A stretch of 64,000 nt of DNA from Halobacteriovoraceae bacterium (GTDB lineage Bacteria > Bdellovibrionota > Bacteriovoracia > Bacteriovoracales > Bacteriovoracaceae), in assembly GCA_020635135.1 (NCBI GenBank), contig JACKAJ010000015.1, forward strand, positions 1,426,001 through 1,490,000, given 5' to 3'. Positions 59,373 through 64,000 of the stretch are shown here, in pieces. The notes below the pieces were generated by a model. The model ran no database searches. It was not told where the DNA came from and saw only the letters and a list, made by a program, of their open reading frames with translations. The stretch's first letter is position 1, and the number at the start of each line of letters is the position of its first letter. The position numbers were made by a program, and so were the translations under genes.

Positions 59373-60230
59373 ATGACCATAGAAATGAAAGCCAAAGATG
59401 TAATAGAAAAAAACCTACCGATTTTGACTCGGAGAGTAACGGCTTGCCCAATCCCACCTTTTCTCAAAGTGATTCTTGTGGGCAAAAACCCTTCAAGCCT
59501 TGCTTATGTCGGCCACAAAAAGAAAATGTGCGATAAAGTTGGGGCAAAATGTGAAATCGTTGAACTTCCAGAGAGTGTTGGTGAGGGAGATTTTTTAAAA
59601 AACGTCGAGCAGATAAATAATGACCCCCAGGTAACGGGTTTTCTGATTCAAATGCCCCTGCCCTCCCAATTATCTCATCTCGATGTCTATAGCTTGGTAA
59701 AACCTACTAAAGATGTCGATGGTTTCCATATTGATAACTTCAAAGAACTGTACGATTCAAATGTTACAGAAAAGACATTACTTCCTTGCACTCCTAAAGG
59801 AGTCATCAAACTACTAGACCACTATCAAGTTGAACTGGAAGGCAAAGATGTCGTTATTATTGGAAGAAGCCATATTGTTGGGAAACCGCTATTTCATCTT
59901 ATGAATAACAGAAACGCAACAGTGACTTTATGTCATTCAAAAACTAAAGAGCTAAAGGAGAAATGCCAAAGAGCGGATATTATTGTTGCCGCTATTGGGA
60001 AACCTCAATTTGTTGACTCCACATTTGTTTCGCCTACTAAAAAACAAATTTTTGTCGATGTTGGCATTTCGCGACTTGAAAATGGTCGTTTGGTTGGAGA
60101 TATAGACTTTGAAAGTGTCATGAAAAAAAATCCTGAAGCCATAACTCCAGTGCCTGGAGGAGTGGGGCCCATGACAGTATACTCTTTAATAGAAAACCTC
60201 CTTTCAGCAACGGAGAAACAAGTTAAGTGA
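59373..60230 (+). CDS. folD: Methylenetetrahydrofolate dehydrogenase/cyclohydrolase
   Basis: 285 residues. Catalytic Tyr/Lys in SLAYVGHKKKMCDKVG, FLIQMPLPSQL, DVDGFHIDN, and the NADP-binding VVIIGRSHIVGKPL. C-terminal PVPGGVGPMTVYSLIENLL is complete. It interconverts methylene-, methenyl- and formyl-THF. Its stop overlaps the gcvT GTG start (GTGA), linking it to glycine cleavage, which makes methylene-THF. Confidence 0.97.
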   Translation: MTIEMKAKDVIEKNLPILTRRVTACPIPPFLKVILVGKNPSSLAYVGHKKKMCDKVGAKCEIVELPESVGEGDFLKNVEQINNDPQVTGFLIQMPLPSQLSHLDVYSLVKPTKDVDGFHIDNFKELYDSNVTEKTLLPCTPKGVIKLLDHYQVELEGKDVVIIGRSHIVGKPLFHLMNNRNATVTLCHSKTKELKEKCQRADIIVAAIGKPQFVDSTFVSPTKKQIFVDVGISRLENGRLVGDIDFESVMKKNPEAITPVPGGVGPMTVYSLIENLLSATEKQVK

Positions 60231-61303
60231 AAAAAACAATACTTCATGAAGAACACCTTAAACTTGGCGCAAAGATGGCCAACTTTGCGGGTTGGGATAT
60301 GCCCATCAGCTATTCCTCAGTTAAAAATGAAATTATCAGTGTTCGCAATGAATCTGGTGTTTTTGATGTAAGCCATATGGGTGAGTTTTTTGTAGAGGGG
60401 CCAGAGTCTGCCAATTTTATCAACTACCTTATTCCAAATAACTTTGATGTTGAAAGAGGAAAAGCTGTTTATTCACCTCTTCTCAACAAAGAGGGGAAAA
60501 TAATCGATGATCTTATCGTTTACAAGTTGAGTACACAAAAGGTCCTCATTTGTGTGAACGCTGCTAATATAGACAAAGATTGGGCTTGGATTAAAAAAAT
60601 TCATGAAGAAAAAAAGTTTGAATGCCAAATTGAAAATAAATCAAATGAATATTCACTGTTGGCTATTCAGGGACCAGATGCTGAAAAACATTTGTGTGAG
60701 ATGTTTTCTCTCGATGTTTTTAGGGAGCTCCCTTATTACGGTGTAGAACAAGCGACACTGTATGGGGGGGATTGTATATTGGCTCGAACAGGTTATACCG
60801 GTGAAGATGGATTTGAAATTTTCTCAAACCACGAAACAATTAAAAAATTATGGGCAGGTTTTCTAGGCAGGGGGGTTGCTCCTTGTGGTCTCGCTGCAAG
60901 AGATACGCTTCGTTTAGAAGTTTGCTACCCTCTCTATGGCCATGAACTGAATGAAAGCTTAACACCTCTGGATTGCGGTTTGAAATGGACAGTGAAGATG
61001 GATAAGGAGGATTTTGTTGGAAAAGCAGCACTTGAACAGTCAAGGCCCAGCAAAAGATTGGTAAAGTTGTCTCTAGAAAAAGGGATACCTCGAGAAGGTT
61101 ATGAAATTTTGAATTCAAGTGAGCAAACCATCGGTGTCATTACTTCCGGAACGATGTCCCCGCTATTTCACAAGGGTATTGCTATGGGCTTGGTCGATAG
61201 CGATGCATTTCCTGAAGATAAAAAATTGAGTATAAGAATTAGAAATAATATTTATGAAGCCAATTATCATACAAAACCATTTTTAACTGGAGGGCATAAG
61301 TAA
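60227..61303 (+). CDS. gcvT: Glycine cleavage system T protein (aminomethyltransferase)
   Basis: 358 residues, GTG start. Features: LGAKMANFAGWDMPI, GVFDVSHMGEF, ARTGYTGEDGFEIF, APCGLAARDTLRLE (the conserved Arg near the folate site) and TSGTMSPLFHKGIAMG. It takes the aminomethyl group from GcvH to THF. Overlaps folD by 4 nt and gcvH by 1 nt. Confidence 0.97.
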   Translation: MKKTILHEEHLKLGAKMANFAGWDMPISYSSVKNEIISVRNESGVFDVSHMGEFFVEGPESANFINYLIPNNFDVERGKAVYSPLLNKEGKIIDDLIVYKLSTQKVLICVNAANIDKDWAWIKKIHEEKKFECQIENKSNEYSLLAIQGPDAEKHLCEMFSLDVFRELPYYGVEQATLYGGDCILARTGYTGEDGFEIFSNHETIKKLWAGFLGRGVAPCGLAARDTLRLEVCYPLYGHELNESLTPLDCGLKWTVKMDKEDFVGKAALEQSRPSKRLVKLSLEKGIPREGYEILNSSEQTIGVITSGTMSPLFHKGIAMGLVDSDAFPEDKKLSIRIRNNIYEANYHTKPFLTGGHK

Positions 61304-61680
61304 TGGCCGCAAAAATTCCTGAAAATTTAAAATATACAAAAGAACACGAATGGTGCGCTGAAGATGGGGATACTGTCACTGTGGGGATTACTGATTTTGC
61401 CCAAAGTTCTCTGGGAGATATTGTTTTTGTTGAACTTCCGGATGTTGGGACTCAATTAAAAAAAGACGAACCTTTTGGTGTTGTTGAATCGATAAAGTCG
61501 GTGAGCGATCTCTATGCTCCTGTTTCAGGTGAAGTAGTAGAAAAAAACGCCGATGTTGAAGAGTCGCCAGAGCTTTTAAATGAAGAAGCCTACTCGAGTT
61601 GGTTAATTAAAGTTAAGATGACGAACCCAGGAGAGCTAGGAGAGCTTCTTGATGCGAAAGCTTATGAAGATTTATGCTAA
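61303..61680 (+). CDS. gcvH: Glycine cleavage system H protein
   Basis: 125 residues. The lipoyl-lysine is in VVESIKSVSDLYAPVSGE. N-terminal KYTKEHEWC is typical. It carries the aminomethyl group between GcvP and GcvT. gcvP is not downstream; a lipoprotein gene starts inside the gcvH end instead. Confidence 0.97.
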   Translation: MAAKIPENLKYTKEHEWCAEDGDTVTVGITDFAQSSLGDIVFVELPDVGTQLKKDEPFGVVESIKSVSDLYAPVSGEVVEKNADVEESPELLNEEAYSSWLIKVKMTNPGELGELLDAKAYEDLC

Positions 61681-62518
61681 ATTTCTTTTCTTCCTAATCT
61701 TTTTTATCTCAGGTTGCAGCACAGATGGAGATGGTGCGATTAGTTTAAGTGAGGTCATTGCTACAGTTGATGAAGAAATTGTTTCTGTTGGCAATTTGAT
61801 AGATGATCTCAATGGTGAAGATTTTAATTCTGAGTCGTTAAAGGCAGCCTTAGTCGATGCTTGTTCAAGCAGGGCCATTGATCAAACTTGTAGTAGCGGA
61901 GTTCGAACAGCTAATTACAATGAGTGTACGCTTGGAAGCACCCAAATTACTTTTGAAGGACAAGTCACTCTCAGTTATTCGAACTCACTCTGTGATTTGA
62001 GTGATAATGAAAATGTTATTCGAACTTTCAATCTTGTACGGACAAATCCTCTCGGTTCAACAGTCCTGGTGACTTCTCAAAATAGAGTAAATTACGAAGG
62101 AGATACAATAGGAGGAGGAAGTAAACTCTTTCGACTATCAAGTTCTAACTATGAATTAAAGATCTTAGGAAAGAATCTCGTGAGAACTCTAGTTAATGGA
62201 AATGTCGGTTATAATATTTCGATGGCGACTGATTCAAATATTGAAATATCGGGAGGATTATCTCGCTCTAGTCGAACACTTAATAGTGGTGAGCTCTATT
62301 TTTATCACAACAATTCTCAATATACAGCACGCTACACTTTTCAAGATGTCGGTTATCAATCAGCTTGTTGTTATCCAACTTCAGGAAGCATAGACATCGA
62401 ATATAGCGGCAACAAGTCAGGAAGTGCGACAATTACCTTTAACAATTCCTGCGGAAATGCGACAATCGATATAGACGATGAAACAAGTGCCATTACCTTT
62501 GATGGCTGCGAATATTAA
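61652..62518 (+). CDS. Lipoprotein of unknown function (288 aa)
   Basis: I use the ATG at 61652 (AGGAGA 8 nt upstream); an ATG at 61664 is the alternative. Signal KFLFFLIFFISGC. The mature part is beta-rich with six or more cysteines, e.g. DACSSRAIDQTC, YQSACCY and NNSC...FDGCEY, likely forming disulfides in the periplasm. It overlaps gcvH by 29 bp in another frame. No recognised domain. Confidence 0.8.
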   Translation: MRKLMKIYAKFLFFLIFFISGCSTDGDGAISLSEVIATVDEEIVSVGNLIDDLNGEDFNSESLKAALVDACSSRAIDQTCSSGVRTANYNECTLGSTQITFEGQVTLSYSNSLCDLSDNENVIRTFNLVRTNPLGSTVLVTSQNRVNYEGDTIGGGSKLFRLSSSNYELKILGKNLVRTLVNGNVGYNISMATDSNIEISGGLSRSSRTLNSGELYFYHNNSQYTARYTFQDVGYQSACCYPTSGSIDIEYSGNKSGSATITFNNSCGNATIDIDDETSAITFDGCEY

Positions 62519-62526
62519 ACTTAAGT

Positions 62527-63063
62527 ATGATTATTTTAGGAATTGATCCAGGTTCAAGGAAAGCAGGATTTGGACTTTTGAATGTTCAAGGAAGAAAAGT
62601 CAGTTATATCCATTCGGATACAATTCATTTTGATATCAAAAAAGAATTCAATGAAAGGGTTCCTGAATTTTTTAACTCGGTAAAAGAAATCGTAAGTCGT
62701 TTTCACCCTGAGCATGTGGTTTTGGAATCTCTCATTTACGTGAAAAGCCCAACGGCCCTTATTAAATTAGCCCAAGCTCGGGGAGCCATGCTAGCGGCTC
62801 TTCACCAATGTGGGTATGCCGGAAAACTTTTTGAGTATTCTCCCAATCTCATCAAGTCTCAAACAACTGGTCACGGGCACAGTGATAAACTAGCAGGTCA
62901 AAAATTTCTTGATACTATTTTAGGACCAAGAGAATACAAAACAGATGACGAAAGTGATGCGCTGTTAATTGCCATGTGTCATGCTTTTCAGCACAATAAC
63001 CCTATAAACACCAGATCCACGCGAAGCGGTTCTTTGGCCCAAAGTGTGGCTCATAAAATCTAG
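62527..63063 (+). CDS. ruvC: Holliday junction resolvase RuvC
   Basis: 178 residues. Catalytic acids in LGIDPGS (Asp 6 or 7), VVLESL (Glu), and TDDESDALLIAMCH (two Asp). ALIKLAQARGAMLAAL is the family core. It cuts four-way junctions moved by RuvAB, encoded next. Confidence 0.97.
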   Translation: MIILGIDPGSRKAGFGLLNVQGRKVSYIHSDTIHFDIKKEFNERVPEFFNSVKEIVSRFHPEHVVLESLIYVKSPTALIKLAQARGAMLAALHQCGYAGKLFEYSPNLIKSQTTGHGHSDKLAGQKFLDTILGPREYKTDDESDALLIAMCHAFQHNNPINTRSTRSGSLAQSVAHKI

Positions 63064-63074
63064 GGTCGTAAAAC

Positions 63075-63659
63075 ATGATAGCCTATCTTGAAGGCAGCGT
63101 GCTTGCTGTCGATGAACAAAAAATTATTATCAAAACTCAACAAGGTCTTGGTTACGAAGTTTTTTATCGAGGGAATGCCACAAAAAAAGCAGCTCTTTAC
63201 ATCACGCAAGTGATTAAAGAAAAGGCTATAGAGCTCTATGGTTTTGAGTCCTTTGATGAAAAAAAATTCTTCGAACAACTTCTTTCAGTTAATGGTGTTG
63301 GACCAAAGTCAGCTTATTCTTTAATTTCAACTTTAGGGGAAGCACGTTTGCGAGACGCCATTTTTATGGAAGATGTGGCTACCATTAAAAAAGCTCCAGG
63401 GATAGGACCGAAAGCAGCAAAGCAAATTATTCTCGATCTTAAAGGAAAGCTCGGTACGTTCAAAACGAGAAAGGAAAGTTTGAAAATAACTGAAGAGCAA
63501 GAAGACTATAGCATCATGTATGAAACCATGAGTGCTTTTAATGAACTAGGATTTTCTGATTCGGAAGTTCTTCCCATCGTGAAGAAAAGTTTGGAAACTG
63601 GTAACTTTGAAAAATCTGAAGATTTGATCAAAGCAGTTCTCCGACAAATGAATCAGTAA
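63075..63659 (+). CDS. ruvA: Holliday junction branch-migration protein RuvA
   Basis: 194 residues. N-terminal OB-fold (MIAYLEGSVLAVDEQKIIIK), two helix-hairpin-helix motifs (LLSVNGVGPKSAYSLIS; IKKAPGIGPKAAKQIIL), and the C-terminal RuvB-contact domain (MSAFNELGFSDSEVLPIVKK). Binds the junction as a tetramer. 11 bp behind ruvC. Confidence 0.97.
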   Translation: MIAYLEGSVLAVDEQKIIIKTQQGLGYEVFYRGNATKKAALYITQVIKEKAIELYGFESFDEKKFFEQLLSVNGVGPKSAYSLISTLGEARLRDAIFMEDVATIKKAPGIGPKAAKQIILDLKGKLGTFKTRKESLKITEEQEDYSIMYETMSAFNELGFSDSEVLPIVKKSLETGNFEKSEDLIKAVLRQMNQ

Positions 63660-63676
63660 TGAAGGATTAAAGAATC

Positions 63677-64000
63677 ATGATGAAATTTGAAGAAAATTCA
63701 GAAAATTTAGAAATAAATCGACTGGTCAACCCAGAACTTCAACAAGGCTATGAAGGTTTAGAAGATAAAAAATTGCGACCTACTGATTTTAGTGAATACA
63801 TCGGACAAGAAAGAGTTGTTTCGAATATTGAAATAATGGTGGAGTCGGCAAAACAAAGAAAAGCAGCAATGGATCATGTGCTATTTTCTGGCCCACCGGG
63901 ACTGGGAAAAACATCGTTGGCAATGCTGATCTCCAAAAGATTAGGCTCTGAAATGCATGTTATCTCGGGACCAGCAATTGAGAAAAAAGGCGATTTGGCT
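63677..64000 (+). CDS. ruvB: Holliday junction helicase RuvB, 3' end outside window
   Basis: 108 codons visible. RPTDFSEYIGQERVVSNIEI and Walker A FSGPPGLGKTSLAM with VISGPAIEKKGDLA are the RuvB signature. AAGGA precedes the ATG at 63677. Hexameric motor of branch migration. The frame is open at the window end. Confidence 0.97.
   Translation, partial: MMKFEENSENLEINRLVNPELQQGYEGLEDKKLRPTDFSEYIGQERVVSNIEIMVESAKQRKAAMDHVLFSGPPGLGKTSLAMLISKRLGSEMHVISGPAIEKKGDLA

Overview
This is a chromosomal window from a low-GC, Gram-negative, flagellated bacterium. I read it as a member of the Bdellovibrionota, most like the Bacteriovorax/Halobacteriovorax side. The reasons are the gene mix: very many small lipoproteins with relaxed lipoboxes, FliW/CsrA beside flg genes, an AmgK/MurU pair, a fused IcmF mutase, and a BamD/BatE/TPR cluster. 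There is no rRNA, prophage or CRISPR array. One tRNA (Asn) is present. The assignment is inference from gene content, not from a marker-gene comparison.

Layout. 1-3.1 kb: 3' part of an Mrp/ApbC ATPase, small proteins and a large palindrome. 8.3-3.1 kb (minus): an operon with an outer-membrane-like protein, a lipoprotein, FolK, acyl-CoA dehydrogenase, EtfB, EtfA and a DUF374 acyltransferase. 8.4-14.2 kb: a possibly leaderless deoxynucleoside kinase, an acidic LysM lipoprotein, a metalloprotease-like lipoprotein without its zinc site, AmgK and MurU, and membrane proteins. 15.7-20.9 kb: a CHASE2 histidine kinase and an NtrC-type regulator run directly into lspA and lgt. 21-30.4 kb: a c-haem-motif protein, a dockerin-like lipoprotein, ferredoxin, IcmF, a large lipoprotein, cobalamin adenosyltransferase, FHA protein and glutaredoxin 2. 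30.4-35.8 kb: an IscA-type protein with a YgfZ-TPR fusion, then two histidine kinase/receiver pairs. 35.8-36.6 kb: a REP-associated transposase bounded by a perfect 23-bp inverted repeat, set against tRNA-Asn. 37-41.3 kb: AstA-like protein and the BatE/BamD/TPR group. 41.5-53.5 kb (minus): fliW, csrA, flgL, flgK, flgN, flgM, flgJ, a three-gene non-flagellar insert, then flgI, flgH, flgA, flgG, flgF. 53.7-64 kb: xseB, a patatin-like lipoprotein with an ATT start, PBP1A, TonB-like protein, folD-gcvT-gcvH, a lipoprotein, and ruvC-ruvA-ruvB (cut by the window end).

The most unusual signal is non-coding. Five ~125-nt elements (1302, 14214, 26588, 41317, 57935) each begin within about 5 nt of a stop codon. 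They share a ~90-nt core but are closed by 16-21 bp outer stems whose sequence is different in every copy, and an inner hairpin changes by paired substitutions between copies. Two fragments of the same core lie at 14390 and 58093. I know of no described family with this design; it may be a structured 3'-UTR/terminator element, or a small mobile element that enters the loops of existing hairpins.

Other themes are: genes that appear to start at ATT or ATC (53883, 39070); enzyme folds that have lost their catalytic residues (M48-like at 10266, patatin-like at 53883); and lipoprotein biogenesis genes sitting in a sensory operon.
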